A stretch of DNA of 64,000 nucleotides from Arthrobacter russicus (GTDB taxonomy: Bacteria > Actinomycetota > Actinomycetes > Actinomycetales > Micrococcaceae), in contig NZ_JAVDQF010000001.1 of assembly GCF_031454135.1 (NCBI RefSeq), positions 2,232,001 to 2,296,000 on the forward strand, written 5' to 3'. The translations under genes were made by a program, and so were the position numbers. The notes under the pieces are model-generated. The model ran no database searches. It was not told where the DNA came from and worked only from the letters and a program-made list of their open reading frames with translations. Shown here in pieces: positions 1 through 9,093 of this stretch. The stretch's first letter is position 1; each line of letters begins with the position of its first letter.

Positions 1-539
1 TCGGGGCGTACCGGGGCCACAGCCTGATAACTTTTGCGCACTTCGCGGCGCTCGAAGAGCAGCTGGTACCTGCCCCGGGTTTTGGGGTTCACGGCGAAGA
101 GCAGTACGCCGGCGGTCATCCGGTCCAGCCGGTGGATCGGGACCAAATCCGGCAACTCCAAGAGGATCCGCAGCCGGACCAGAGCCGATTCGGCCACGTA
201 CCTGCCGCCCGGTGTGGTGGGCAGGAAATGCGGTTTGTCGACGACCAGCAGATCGTCGTCCTGGTGCAGCACCGACAATTCCACCGGAAGCCGGGTTTCC
301 ACCGGCAGTTCCCGGTAGTACCAGAGGAAGGTGTGCTCGCCCAACGGCGTCCGGGGAGTGATCGGGACGCCGCCGAGGCCTTGCACCTCGCCGCGCTCGA
401 ACCGTTCGATGATCCCTTGCGGGTCTACGTGGTCGAAGCGGTCCAGTACGTAGTCCATGGCGGTGGCCCACGGACCCGCATCGGGCAGCCGCAATCTGGT
501 GGCGTTCACGCCATTGCGCACCGGTAGCGGGGATTCCAT
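1..539 (-). CDS. RluA-family pseudouridine synthase (3' end cut by window edge)
   Basis: The reverse strand from an ATG at 537-539 reads open to base 1, giving about 179 residues of an RluA/RsuA-type pseudouridine synthase. These enzymes isomerise specific uridines in 23S rRNA or tRNA. The catalytic signature HRLDRMTAGVLLF is visible near residue 140; its Asp is the nucleophile in the family. The preceding segment LLVVDKPHFLPTTPGG matches the usual DKP motif. The C-terminal part of the catalytic domain lies outside the window. The target uridine cannot be assigned. The 52-base gap to the upstream gene contains an exact 14-base tandem repeat (557-584). Confidence 0.85.
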   Translation of the reverse strand, partial: MESPLPVRNGVNATRLRLPDAGPWATAMDYVLDRFDHVDPQGIIERFERGEVQGLGGVPITPRTPLGEHTFLWYYRELPVETRLPVELSVLHQDDDLLVVDKPHFLPTTPGGRYVAESALVRLRILLELPDLVPIHRLDRMTAGVLLFAVNPKTRGRYQLLFERREVRKSYQAVAPVRP

Positions 540-556
540 CACCAAGCGAGTTTACC

Positions 557-584
557 GGCTCGGTCCCTGCGGCTCGGTCCCTGC
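557..584. repeat. Exact 14-bp tandem duplication
   Basis: The 14-mer GGCTCGGTCCCTGC occurs twice head to tail in the short gap between the pseudouridine synthase start and the nei2 stop. It looks like a simple slippage duplication. No function is apparent. Confidence 0.8.
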
Positions 585-591
585 GGCCCGG

Positions 592-1374
592 TCACCAATC
601 CCGGGGCTGGCAGCGCGGGCAGCTGAAGATGGTCCTGCCGTCGAGCTGCTCCTGCCGGATCCGGGTGCCGCAACGCCGGCAGGGCAGGTGCTCCCGGCGG
701 TAAACCCAACTGGCGGCATCGGCGCGGGCTGCGCTGCCGGTGGTGCTGCGTTGGCTGCGTGCTTTATTGGCTTCCAGCAGTCTTTTGGCCAGGCCCAGAA
801 TGCGCGGCAGGTCAACCGAGGCGGTGGGGCGTTCCGGGTGTGCACCGACCAGGAAGCAGAGTTCGTTCCGGTAGATATTGCCGATTCCGGCGAGGTTCCG
901 TTGATCCAGCAGGGCGGCCCCAATGGGCCGTTGCGGATCGGCCTCGAGCCGGCGCTGCGCTTCCGCGGCATCCCAATCCGGGCCGAGCAGGTCGGGGCCG
1001 AGGAAATCCAGATCCAGCTCACCGGCCGGGAGCACCTCGAGCAATCCCAGGGAAAAGCCGACCGCGACGGCGTCGGCGACCTCCAGCACGGCCCTTGCGG
1101 TGTGTGCCGGTCGGCGCCAGGGCTCGCCGGGCCGGTAGAGCTGCCAGCTGCCTTCCATTTTCAAATGCGAATGGATCACCGTGGTCCGCCCCTCCGCGGA
1201 CGCGGTTTCGATGAGCAGATGCTTCCCCCGCGGATACGCCCGGGAGACGGTGAAGCCGCGGAGATCAACAGTTGCGAAGGCCGGTACCCGGAAATCGCTG
1301 CGCAGGATTTCCTTGCCGCGCAGCGCCGCATCCAGGGCCCGCGTCTGCCGCCAGACGGTGTCGCCCTCAGGCAC
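592..1374 (-). CDS. nei2: Fpg/Nei-family DNA glycosylase (Nei2-like endonuclease VIII)
   Basis: Bifunctional glycosylase/AP lyase of base-excision repair, 260 aa. I chose the GTG start at 1374 because it gives the N-terminus M-P-E-G-D-T-V; Pro2 is the catalytic Schiff-base nucleophile and Glu3 the partner acid, so upstream in-frame starts would abolish activity. A C-terminal zinc finger of the form CRRC...CPRC is present near the end. The start overlaps the lhr stop by 8 bases (1367-1374), which implies translational coupling. In mycobacteria a nei gene also lies beside lhr, which supports the repair role. Substrate preference (oxidised pyrimidines or purines) is inferred only from the Nei-like PEGDTVW motif. 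Confidence 0.92.
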   Translation of the reverse strand: MPEGDTVWRQTRALDAALRGKEILRSDFRVPAFATVDLRGFTVSRAYPRGKHLLIETASAEGRTTVIHSHLKMEGSWQLYRPGEPWRRPAHTARAVLEVADAVAVGFSLGLLEVLPAGELDLDFLGPDLLGPDWDAAEAQRRLEADPQRPIGAALLDQRNLAGIGNIYRNELCFLVGAHPERPTASVDLPRILGLAKRLLEANKARSQRSTTGSAARADAASWVYRREHLPCRRCGTRIRQEQLDGRTIFSCPRCQPRDW

Positions 1375-4300
1375 GGATCCGGATTCCGCGCGGGCTGGTT
1401 GCGGCACCGCCAGCCAGCAAGGCCTTGGCCAACGACGTGTCCAGAATGTCCGTGCCGTTCACCTTCTCCATCGCCAGCCGGTCGGCCGCGCCGCGTTTGA
1501 CCAGTGCCACCAAGGCCGCCGCGGCGGACTCCAGGACGGGCAGCTCTTCGCTGAAACAGAGCACGGTCTTCCCGCCCCGTTCCACATAGAGCACCAGGCT
1601 GCCGTCCACCAAGACCACCAGGGCACCGGCTTTGCGGCCCGGCCGGTGCCCGGAGGCGGCAGCCTCCAGCCCGGGCCAGGCCAAAGCCGCGCCATACGGC
1701 TGCGCCGGATCGGTGGCGGCCAGCGCAACCGCTGAATACGGCGGTTTGTCTTCGGTGAAATCGGTACTGAAACTGCGCAGCCGGTCCACCGTGGCCGGGA
1801 CCGCGAATTGGGCGGCGCCGAGTTTTTCGATGAAGTAGCCGCGCCGGCAACGGCCCTGCTCTTCGAGCCGGGAGAGCACCTTGTACATCAAGGCGAAGCC
1901 GCCGGGCTCGCCTTCGAGCGCTACCGGCCCCCGGGTCAGCACGCCGTAGCGGTCCAACAGCAGCTCGGCGGTGGCGTGCGCCCGGATGGTCGGATCAAGT
2001 TCCGGTCCGGTGGAGCCCAATGCGCTCCACCGCCCGCCGACCATCGGCTGGAGCGCCGGCTGCGCAGGTTTGGCCAGGCCGGCGTACCGGCCCCCCAGTC
2101 GGGCCGGGCGAAGCCTGGCCGGTCGGGCCTTTTGCTGGTGCGCGGTGTGCCCGCCGTCGAGCATTGCCCGGACCGGGGCGAAAGTGTCGTTGCCCAGGCG
2201 GCCTGCCCACACCAACTCCCAGATGGCAGCGGTCAGCGCCTGGTCCGAGGGCAGTTCGGCGCTTTCCAGGCCGATCCGTAATTGCTGGAAGAAATACGCG
2301 CCGCCTGGAGCGAGAAATGCCAATAAGTCCGCGGCCAGCCCGGCCGGTTCGTAGTCGGCGGCGGGCCGGAGGGTGAGCGGCAGCGATTCGGCCGCATGCA
2401 GCGCAATCCAGCCGTCGTTGCCGGGCAGCGAACCCATTCCGGACCAGAGCACTTCACCGGCCGCCATGAGCTCGTCGAGCATGCCCGGCGCATAGTCCCG
2501 GACTCGGGAAGCCAACACCAAGGGTTCGATCGCGGATGCCGGGATCGGCACTCCGGCGAGCTGGTCGATCACGGTGAGTACGCCGTCGTGGCCGCGGAGT
2601 CCGGAACCGACGTGTTGCCAGGACGGCAGGAATCGGCCGAACGCCGCGCGGTCCACGGGTTCCACCTCGGCGCGGAGCGCGGCCAGCGAGCGTTGCCGGA
2701 TTCGACGCAGGACTTGTGCGTCGCACCATTCCAGCCCACCGGCTTCGCCGGGCGAAGCAACCGGCCGGAATTCGCCTTGCACCACCTTGCCGTCACTGGC
2801 CAAGCGTTCCAACGCGGCGCTGAGCACGGCGACGCCCAAACCCAGCGCGGCGGCGGCTTCGCTCGCCAGGAACGGGCCGTGGCTGCGGGCATAGCGGGAG
2901 ACCAGATCGCCCAGCGGGTCCGCTACCGGTTCGATGAAGGCCAACGGGATGCCCATCGGCAGTGGCACGCCGAGCGCATCCCGGAGCCGGGCAGCATCTT
3001 CGACCGCGGCGAACACCGGTTCGCCGGCGACTTTGCTGCGGAATGCGCGGTTGGACCGGACCAAGTCCGCCAGCCAGCCAGTGGCATCAGCTAAGCCCGG
3101 ATCGACAGTGCCGGGCCCGGACTCCGGCCGCTGATCAACCGCCAACCGTTGCGCGACCTGCTCCGCGGACAGCGGGCCGAGTTGCCGCAGCAGATCGGCC
3201 ACGCCTTCCAGCCCCCGGGCTTTGCGCCCGACGGCGGTGCGTTGCAGTTCCGCGGACACCTCGTCGATGACGGTTTGGTCCAAGAGCTCGCGCAGTTCCG
3301 CCCGGCCGAGCAATTCATTGAGCAGGGCGGGATCCAGCGACAGCGCAGCTGCCCGGCGTTCCGCGAGCGGCGAATCGCCTTCGTACAAGAAGCTGGCCAC
3401 GTAGCCGAACAGCAGCGAGCGGGCGAACGGAGAGGGTTGTTGCGTGGTGGTCTCGGTCAATCGGAGCTCGCGCCGTTCCAAGGCGCTGGCGATCCCCTTC
3501 AACGCGGGCAGATCGTAGACGTCCTGCAGGCACTCCCGCACGGTCTCCAAGATGATCGGGAAGCTCGGGTATTTCTTGGCCACGTCGAGCAGTTGCGCCG
3601 AGCGTTGCCGTTGCTGCCACAGCGGGGAGCGCTTGGCCGGGTTCTGCCGGGGCAGCAGGAGGGCACGGGCGGCGCACTCCCGGAACCGGGAAGCAAACAG
3701 CGCCGATCCGCCGACTTGGTCGGTCACGATGGATTCCAGCTCGTCGGGCTCGAAAATGAACAGATCGGCCCCGGGCGGCTCGTCATCCATCATCGGCACC
3801 CGCAGCACGATGCCGTCGTCGGCGGCCATCGCGGAACCGTCCAATCCGTAACGTTCCTGCAGGCGCGCGCCGACTGCCAGGGCCCACGGTGCATGCACCG
3901 GCATCCCGAACGGGCTGTGCAGCACCACCCGCCAGTCGCCGAGTTCGTCTTGGAACCGTTCCACTAGGAGCGTCCGGTCATCGGGCACGCTGCCGGTGGC
4001 TTCGGCCTGTTCGGCGAGATAGCCGAGCAAGTTGTTCGCGGCGTAGTCGTCCAAGCCGGTTTTGCGGCACCGCGCCAAAGCCTCGGCTTTCGGGGCGGCA
4101 CTGACTTGCCGCATGAAGGCGCCGATCGCCCGGCCCAATTCGACCGGCCGGCCGAGCGAGTCGCCTTTCCAGAACGGCAGCCGGCCCGGTTGCCCGAAGG
4201 CCGGCGAAACCAGCACCCGGTCATGCGTGATGTCCTCGATCCGCCAGCTGGTGGCACCCAGGGCGAAAACGTCGCCCACCCGGGATTCGTAGACCATCTC

Positions 4301-6049
4301 TTCGTCCAGTTCGCCGACCCGGCGGGAGTTCTTTCCTTCTTCCGCGCCGACCAAGTACACCCCGAACAGCCCGCGGTCCGGAATCGTGCCGCCCGAGGTC
4401 ACCGCGAGCCGTTGCGCTCCGGGGCGGCCGGTGATGGTTCCGGCGTTGCGGTCCCAAATGATCCGCGGGCGCAGTTCGGCGAAATCGTCCGAAGGGTAGC
4501 GGCCCGCCAGCAGGTCCAAGGTGGCGTCGAAAGCGGATCTCGGCAGTGCGCTGAACGGGGCGCTGCGCCGTACGGTGTCGAACCATTCCTCGACGTCGAG
4601 GCTGCCCAAAGCGGTGGCCGCAACGGTCTGCTGCGCCAGGATGTCCAGGGGGTTCGCCGGAATGTACAACGGTTCGATCTGGCCGGCGAGCATCCGTTCC
4701 ACGGTGACCGTGGCGTGCACCAGGTCCGCGCGGTGCTTCGGGAACAGCACGCCCTGCGAGACTTCGCCGACCTGGTGCCCGGCCCGGCCCACCCGTTGCA
4801 GTCCGCTGGCCACGCTGGGCGGAGACTCGACTTGGATCACCAGATCCACCAGGCCCATGTCGATGCCCAGCTCCAGACTGGAAGTGGCCACCACGCAACG
4901 CAGCCGCCCGGACTTGAGGTCGTCTTCGATCAGCGCGCGTTGTTCTTTGGACACCGAGCCGTGGTGGGCCTTGGCCAGCACCGGATCGGCCCCGGCGCTG
5001 AGCCCGGCTTGGCCGATCAGCTGGGCCGGGGGTTGCCCCGCGGGCAGCTGGGCCGCGGATTCCGCCTCGGCTTCGGGTTCCGGAAGTTGCCGGGCCAAGT
5101 AGATCTCGTTCAACCGGCCGGTCAGCCGTTCTGCGAGGCGCCGGGAATTGGCGAACACGATGGTGGACCGGTTTGCGGTGACCAAGTCCACGATCTTTTC
5201 CTCCACGTGAGGCCAGATCGAAGCGTTCGGTTGCAGGCCGGAGCCGGGCCCCAGATCGTGCGCCGCTGCTGCTGACGCGAGGTCGGACATGTCCTCCACT
5301 GGCACGGTGACTTGCAGGTCCCAGGTCTTGCTGGCCGGCGGAGCCACGATCCGGCAGGGCGCCGAGCCAGTCAGGAACCGGGCCACGGTTTCCAGCGGCT
5401 CCACCGTGGCGGACAAGCCGACCCGCTGGGCCGGGCTGCCGGTGCCGTCCGGCCCGGTGAGCAGGGCGTCCAGGCGCTCGAGGGAGACAGCCAGATGTGC
5501 GCCCCGTTTGGTGCCTGCCACCGCATGCACTTCGTCGATGATCACGGTGCGTACCGACTGCAAGCTCTTGCGCGCCTGCGAGGTCAGCATCAGGAACAAC
5601 GATTCCGGAGTGGTGATCAGGATTTCCGGCGGGTGGCTGAGCAGTTTCCGCCGCTCATTGGCCGGAGTGTCGCCGCTGCGCACACCCACGCTGACCTCGG
5701 GGACCGGCAGGCCGAGCTGCTCGGCTTGCTGCCGGAGCCCGATCAACGGCGCCCTGAGGTTGCGCTCCACATCCACCCCGAGCGCCTTGAGCGGCGAGAT
5801 GTAGAGCACTTTGGTGCCCGGCCCCCCGGGGTTTTCCGGGTCCCGGATCAAGGAATCCAGTGACCAGAGGAACGCGGCCAGCGTTTTGCCGGAGCCGGTG
5901 GGTGCCACCACCAAAGCGTGCGAGCCGGCCGCAATCGCTTCCCAAGCGCCGGTCTGCGCCGGGGTAGGCCCGGCGAAAGCGCCCTGGAACCAAGCACGGG
6001 TGGGTGCGCTGAACAGGTCGAGGGCGGTAGTGCTCATGGATACCATCAT
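1367..6049 (-). CDS. lhr: Large ATP-dependent helicase Lhr
   Basis: Superfamily 2 helicase of 1560 aa, the usual size for actinobacterial Lhr (about 1500 aa). The Walker A motif APTGSGKT is near residue 50, the DEVH box (IIDEVHAV) near 170, and motif VI (QRVGRAGHQ) near 425. The long C-terminal half corresponds to the Lhr winged-helix and C-terminal region. Lhr translocates 3'-5' on single-stranded DNA, unwinds RNA:DNA hybrids, and is DNA-damage inducible in mycobacteria. Three clustered ATGs (6049, 6046, 6037) compete as start, and the 6037 ATG (MSTTALDLF) is plausible. It is first in an operon with nei2. Confidence 0.93.
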   Translation of the reverse strand: MMVSMSTTALDLFSAPTRAWFQGAFAGPTPAQTGAWEAIAAGSHALVVAPTGSGKTLAAFLWSLDSLIRDPENPGGPGTKVLYISPLKALGVDVERNLRAPLIGLRQQAEQLGLPVPEVSVGVRSGDTPANERRKLLSHPPEILITTPESLFLMLTSQARKSLQSVRTVIIDEVHAVAGTKRGAHLAVSLERLDALLTGPDGTGSPAQRVGLSATVEPLETVARFLTGSAPCRIVAPPASKTWDLQVTVPVEDMSDLASAAAAHDLGPGSGLQPNASIWPHVEEKIVDLVTANRSTIVFANSRRLAERLTGRLNEIYLARQLPEPEAEAESAAQLPAGQPPAQLIGQAGLSAGADPVLAKAHHGSVSKEQRALIEDDLKSGRLRCVVATSSLELGIDMGLVDLVIQVESPPSVASGLQRVGRAGHQVGEVSQGVLFPKHRADLVHATVTVERMLAGQIEPLYIPANPLDILAQQTVAATALGSLDVEEWFDTVRRSAPFSALPRSAFDATLDLLAGRYPSDDFAELRPRIIWDRNAGTITGRPGAQRLAVTSGGTIPDRGLFGVYLVGAEEGKNSRRVGELDEEMVYESRVGDVFALGATSWRIEDITHDRVLVSPAFGQPGRLPFWKGDSLGRPVELGRAIGAFMRQVSAAPKAEALARCRKTGLDDYAANNLLGYLAEQAEATGSVPDDRTLLVERFQDELGDWRVVLHSPFGMPVHAPWALAVGARLQERYGLDGSAMAADDGIVLRVPMMDDEPPGADLFIFEPDELESIVTDQVGGSALFASRFRECAARALLLPRQNPAKRSPLWQQRQRSAQLLDVAKKYPSFPIILETVRECLQDVYDLPALKGIASALERRELRLTETTTQQPSPFARSLLFGYVASFLYEGDSPLAERRAAALSLDPALLNELLGRAELRELLDQTVIDEVSAELQRTAVGRKARGLEGVADLLRQLGPLSAEQVAQRLAVDQRPESGPGTVDPGLADATGWLADLVRSNRAFRSKVAGEPVFAAVEDAARLRDALGVPLPMGIPLAFIEPVADPLGDLVSRYARSHGPFLASEAAAALGLGVAVLSAALERLASDGKVVQGEFRPVASPGEAGGLEWCDAQVLRRIRQRSLAALRAEVEPVDRAAFGRFLPSWQHVGSGLRGHDGVLTVIDQLAGVPIPASAIEPLVLASRVRDYAPGMLDELMAAGEVLWSGMGSLPGNDGWIALHAAESLPLTLRPAADYEPAGLAADLLAFLAPGGAYFFQQLRIGLESAELPSDQALTAAIWELVWAGRLGNDTFAPVRAMLDGGHTAHQQKARPARLRPARLGGRYAGLAKPAQPALQPMVGGRWSALGSTGPELDPTIRAHATAELLLDRYGVLTRGPVALEGEPGGFALMYKVLSRLEEQGRCRRGYFIEKLGAAQFAVPATVDRLRSFSTDFTEDKPPYSAVALAATDPAQPYGAALAWPGLEAAASGHRPGRKAGALVVLVDGSLVLYVERGGKTVLCFSEELPVLESAAAALVALVKRGAADRLAMEKVNGTDILDTSLAKALLAGGAATSPRGIRIRA

Positions 6050-6077
6050 GGACTACACGATGCCAGCTCCGTTCTCA

Positions 6078-6138
6078 CCCCTGGAAGTTGAGCAGAAACG
6101 CCGCTGCCCAACTTCCAGGGGTGGAAGTTGGGCAGCGG
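6078..6138. repeat. Three-armed palindromic element, family A copy 1
   Basis: Arm 1 (6078-6095, cccctggaagttgagcag) pairs 17/18 with arm 2 (6104-6121). Arm 2 also takes part in a perfect 17-bp stem with arm 3 (6101-6117 with 6122-6138, tggaagttgggcagcgg). The two hairpins are therefore mutually exclusive. It lies between the protease stop and the lhr start, both on the reverse strand. A copy with the same architecture lies at 48401-48460. No U-tract follows either hairpin, so a simple intrinsic terminator is not obvious. Confidence 0.85.
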
Positions 6139-6147
6139 CGGTGGAAT

Positions 6148-7032
6148 CTACTTGCGCAGGTTCGCCAGGGTGTTGAAGAGCTCTCCGGTGATCCGGGTGG
6201 CGCCGTTGCCCTTGGCGTCGTTGCCGCCGGTGCCCCAGATGTGGATGCCGTTGGCCACGTTGCTGTCGCTCGTGGTCACCGCGGAACCGCTCTGCCCGCC
6301 AGCGGTATCGGTCTGGTAGAAGAAGTTGCGGTCCGTGACCGAGCCGATCTTGTCGCTGTGCTGCCACATCGTGCCGCGCGGCTTGTCGCCCGGGTAGCCG
6401 ATGACCTTGGCGGTCTGCCCGCGCAAGTCGGCTGCACCGGCCGGAGCGAGGCCGTACCAACCCACGGTGTCGCCCACCGGCTTGTCCAGCTGGATGACGC
6501 CCCAGTCGCCGCCGGCGGCATTGACGCCGCGGCCATCGACCCAGACTTCGGTGGCTTTGAACGTGCCGTACGGATCGGTGGAGCCGTTGCGGGCCGGGGT
6601 GAAGGTGATGTCCGTGGATGCGCCGCCGTTGAGGCAATGCCCTGCGGTCACCACGGTGCTGGCGGAAATCAGCCAACCGGTGCAGATGTAGCTGGTGCTG
6701 TCTTCTTTGAAAACGATCTGACCGGTGCGGCGGAACGGGCTTTCCGTAGTCTTCTTGACCTGGGTGCGGCCGTCGGTGCCGATCACCGACTCGGAGACTG
6801 GCTGGCTGCCGTCGGAGTACGACGTCGAGTTGTAGCCGGTGTCGCTGGTGATGCCCGAGCGGGTGATCGGGTTCGCGGTATCCGGGACGCCATTGACCAC
6901 GGAATAGCCCACCGGGCTGATCGGAAGATTTTCGGTGGGGGCCGCGTTGGCGGCGCCACCGGCGAGCAGGGCTCCCGCGAAAAGAATGGATGCGGTGCCG
7001 AGCGAGGACAGGGAACGCGTCATGGTTTTCAT
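6148..7032 (-). CDS. Secreted V8/trypsin-like serine protease (S1 family)
   Basis: 294-aa exported protease. An N-terminal signal peptide (hydrophobic TASILFAGALLAGG, cleavage near ANAAP) is followed by a pro-region and an S1-fold domain. The catalytic triad is readable: His in TAGHC (about residue 132), Asp in GGDWGVIQL (about 176), Ser in GGQSGSAV (about 248). The compact domain and GxSGS sequence resemble glutamyl endopeptidase/V8-type enzymes. Cleavage specificity is not assigned. I chose the ATG at 7032; a TTG 24 bases upstream and an ATG at 7023 are alternatives, and the RBS is weak for all. Monocistronic, reverse strand. Confidence 0.88.
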   Translation of the reverse strand: MKTMTRSLSSLGTASILFAGALLAGGAANAAPTENLPISPVGYSVVNGVPDTANPITRSGITSDTGYNSTSYSDGSQPVSESVIGTDGRTQVKKTTESPFRRTGQIVFKEDSTSYICTGWLISASTVVTAGHCLNGGASTDITFTPARNGSTDPYGTFKATEVWVDGRGVNAAGGDWGVIQLDKPVGDTVGWYGLAPAGAADLRGQTAKVIGYPGDKPRGTMWQHSDKIGSVTDRNFFYQTDTAGGQSGSAVTTSDSNVANGIHIWGTGGNDAKGNGATRITGELFNTLANLRK

Positions 7033-7133
7033 AAGTAGAGCTTGGTGTTCACCCAAGTTATGTTCAAGGGATTGTCATGAATTGGCAGGGTATTCCCAGG
7101 ATATTAACCGTGAATTATCTGGATGAAGCCTTG

Positions 7134-8225
7134 CTATTTGCTGATGTTGAGCAATGTGTAGCTGCTGAGTACGCCTTTGTGGTCGGTGGGCCAGGCCGCA
7201 TCGCTGAGCAGGAAGGTTTCGTTGCTGCTCTCATCGACTCGCTGGTTGCGGACGATCGAGCCGCGGGGGCCGACCAACTGGGTGTCTTGCCAGCCCAGTC
7301 TGGGATCGGCGAAGTGGAACAGGTAATCGATCCGGTCGCGTTCATCGGCCTCCGGGGCCCAGGTCAGTGAGCTGACTGCAGCGTTCGGATTGCTCGCCGG
7401 CCAGGTGAAGCCGGGATTGCGTACCGGATCCGGGTATTTCCTGCGGAAGTCGTCGGTGAAGCCGGCATCCTTGAGCGCCTGGGTCGACTGCCAGGGCATT
7501 ACGACGCCGTTGTGGTCGAAGCGGTTCGCGGTCGCCTCGGTCCAGTCGAGCGTGGACGGTTCGTTGAAATCGCCGCCCAGGAGCACCACCCGGCCCAGCA
7601 AGCGTTCGCTGCGGGCGTCCGCGATGAAACGATTCACCGCGTCGGGCCGTCCGGAAGCGATATTGACCCGCTTCAAGGCGGCCGGATCAGTGATCGGGCC
7701 GCTGGGAATCTTTTTCCAGCCGTACTCGGAGAACTCTCCGGACGGCACGCCGGCGCCGTAGCCGCGGGGCAGATACGTCGCATACCACTGATACTGCAGA
7801 TGCGCGGCGTAGGCTGCGATCTGGACCGTGCCGACGGTGAGCACCGCCTTCGTCATGAACGGCAGGGTGGCGGTTTCCGCAATCGGATAAGCCGAGATCA
7901 CCGCGGTGCTGCCGCTCATTCGGAAGTCGAAAGTCGCCCCGGAGGCATTGAGCTTCTGCACGATGTCGGAAGTTGTGGATTTCGCTTCCGGCAGGAACAC
8001 GATGGTGGCGCCGGTTTGCTTGATGATCTCGACGATCATGTCGACGCCGCCGGGGACCGCGGTTCCGCCGAACCAGGCATTCAAAACCAGGGTTTTCACG
8101 GTGCTGCCGGTGCCGATCAGCGCATTCGCCGGGTTGGTAGCTGCCCAGGACATCGTTCCGACGGCTGCTGCTCCGGTCAATCCGCGGAGTACATTCCTCC
8201 GTGATAGCTGTGCCATGGTCCCCAT
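7134..8225 (-). CDS. Tat-exported endonuclease/exonuclease/phosphatase-fold protein
   Basis: 363-aa protein beginning with a twin-arginine signal (SRRNVLRG followed by a hydrophobic stretch and ATNPANA cleavage region), so exported folded. The mature part has the EEP fold: a start strand VKTLVLNAWFGG, the acidic segment LPEAKS, the metal-site GGDFNEPS around residue 240, and a C-terminal WPTDHKGVLSSY whose D-H pair matches the EEP active site. Members hydrolyse phosphodiesters or phosphomonoesters (extracellular nucleases, sphingomyelinases). The substrate is unknown here. Start candidates are ATG 8225 and ATG 8216; both keep the Tat motif intact. Confidence 0.82.
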   Translation of the reverse strand: MGTMAQLSRRNVLRGLTGAAAVGTMSWAATNPANALIGTGSTVKTLVLNAWFGGTAVPGGVDMIVEIIKQTGATIVFLPEAKSTTSDIVQKLNASGATFDFRMSGSTAVISAYPIAETATLPFMTKAVLTVGTVQIAAYAAHLQYQWYATYLPRGYGAGVPSGEFSEYGWKKIPSGPITDPAALKRVNIASGRPDAVNRFIADARSERLLGRVVLLGGDFNEPSTLDWTEATANRFDHNGVVMPWQSTQALKDAGFTDDFRRKYPDPVRNPGFTWPASNPNAAVSSLTWAPEADERDRIDYLFHFADPRLGWQDTQLVGPRGSIVRNQRVDESSNETFLLSDAAWPTDHKGVLSSYTLLNISK

Positions 8226-8528
8226 TCCATCGTGGCCCGGAACTCCAGTGTCTTCGGGTGATAGCCAACAGATTAGCCGAAAAAGATGAAATCTGCGCCA
8301 ACCGAATATTAAACAATCATCTTTAGTCTTCGGGTCAGGCTCGGTGACAATTCCGGGGCTTGCCTCATGTCCCGCCTTTTGCATCGGTGTGCCGCCGTCG
8401 TCCTGTCGTACCTCGGCGGTAGCCTGGCGCTATCGGCAATTGCCGCGGAGCCGTGACGACAGCCGGCCGCGGCAGGGGGTTGCCGATGTGCCATCACTCG
8501 TGGGGAACTTGTGCCGAATGGAGGGGCC
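8226..8528. other. Intergenic gap without a supported gene
   Basis: About 300 bases between the divergent EEP gene and the membrane-protein gene. An A+T-richer patch at roughly 8270-8330 probably holds the reverse-strand promoter. I see no RNA gene, strong hairpin or credible small coding frame. Confidence 0.5.
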
Positions 8529-9062
8529 GTGCAGTCACGGCAGGTAGGGAACAATTGGCTGCCCTTGACCGGCTTGGCCTTGCTGTTCCTCAGTGGTGCT
8601 GCAGCAGATCTGAGCACCGGATCGGACGGCGGATCGGTCGCCCTGCACTACGTCTTCGGGTCGATGCTGCTCGCCGCAGTGACTTGGATCTGGTTCTTGC
8701 GCCGGAAGCCGGCGCTGTTGGCCAGTTTCAAGGCATATCTGTACCTGGCCTGCGCGGTCGAGTTCGGGATCTTCCTGGCCGGAGCCATCGAACCGCTGCG
8801 CGGCTGGGGGCCATGGCTGGTGCTGGGCCTGGGATTGCTCGGCTACGGAGTCCTCGAACGTGCCAGGATTTTGGTCAGCGCCGGGGTGGTGACCGTGATC
8901 TGCGCAATCCTGGCCGTGCTGATCCAAGCCCCGGTGCTGCCGGGATTGCTGCAAGGCGTGTGCGCCATCGCCTGCGCGGCGGCTGCATTGCGGCTGCACG
9001 CCATGGCGTATGGCCGTCGGAAACCGCGTCGTGCCATCGATGTGGCGAAATTGTTCGACTGA
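8529..9062 (+). CDS. Hypothetical multi-pass membrane protein
   Basis: A protein of about 177 aa dominated by hydrophobic helices (around LPLTGLALLFLSGAAAD, HYVFGSMLLAAVTWIWFL, YLYLACAVEFGIFLAGAI, WLVLGLGLLGYGV, VSAGVVTVICAILAVLI and PGLLQGVCAIACAAAAL), giving five or six predicted membrane segments with a basic C-terminal tail. I do not recognise a family. The GTG at 8529 is preceded by GGAGGGG (8520-8526); a GTG at 8511, preceded by GGGGA, is an equally possible start. It converges with the DUF4232 lipoprotein gene, 31 bases apart. Confidence 0.65.
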   Translation: MQSRQVGNNWLPLTGLALLFLSGAAADLSTGSDGGSVALHYVFGSMLLAAVTWIWFLRRKPALLASFKAYLYLACAVEFGIFLAGAIEPLRGWGPWLVLGLGLLGYGVLERARILVSAGVVTVICAILAVLIQAPVLPGLLQGVCAIACAAAALRLHAMAYGRRKPRRAIDVAKLFD

Positions 9063-9093
9063 GCGCCCCGGGCGGCACTCGGGAAGCCGTGGC

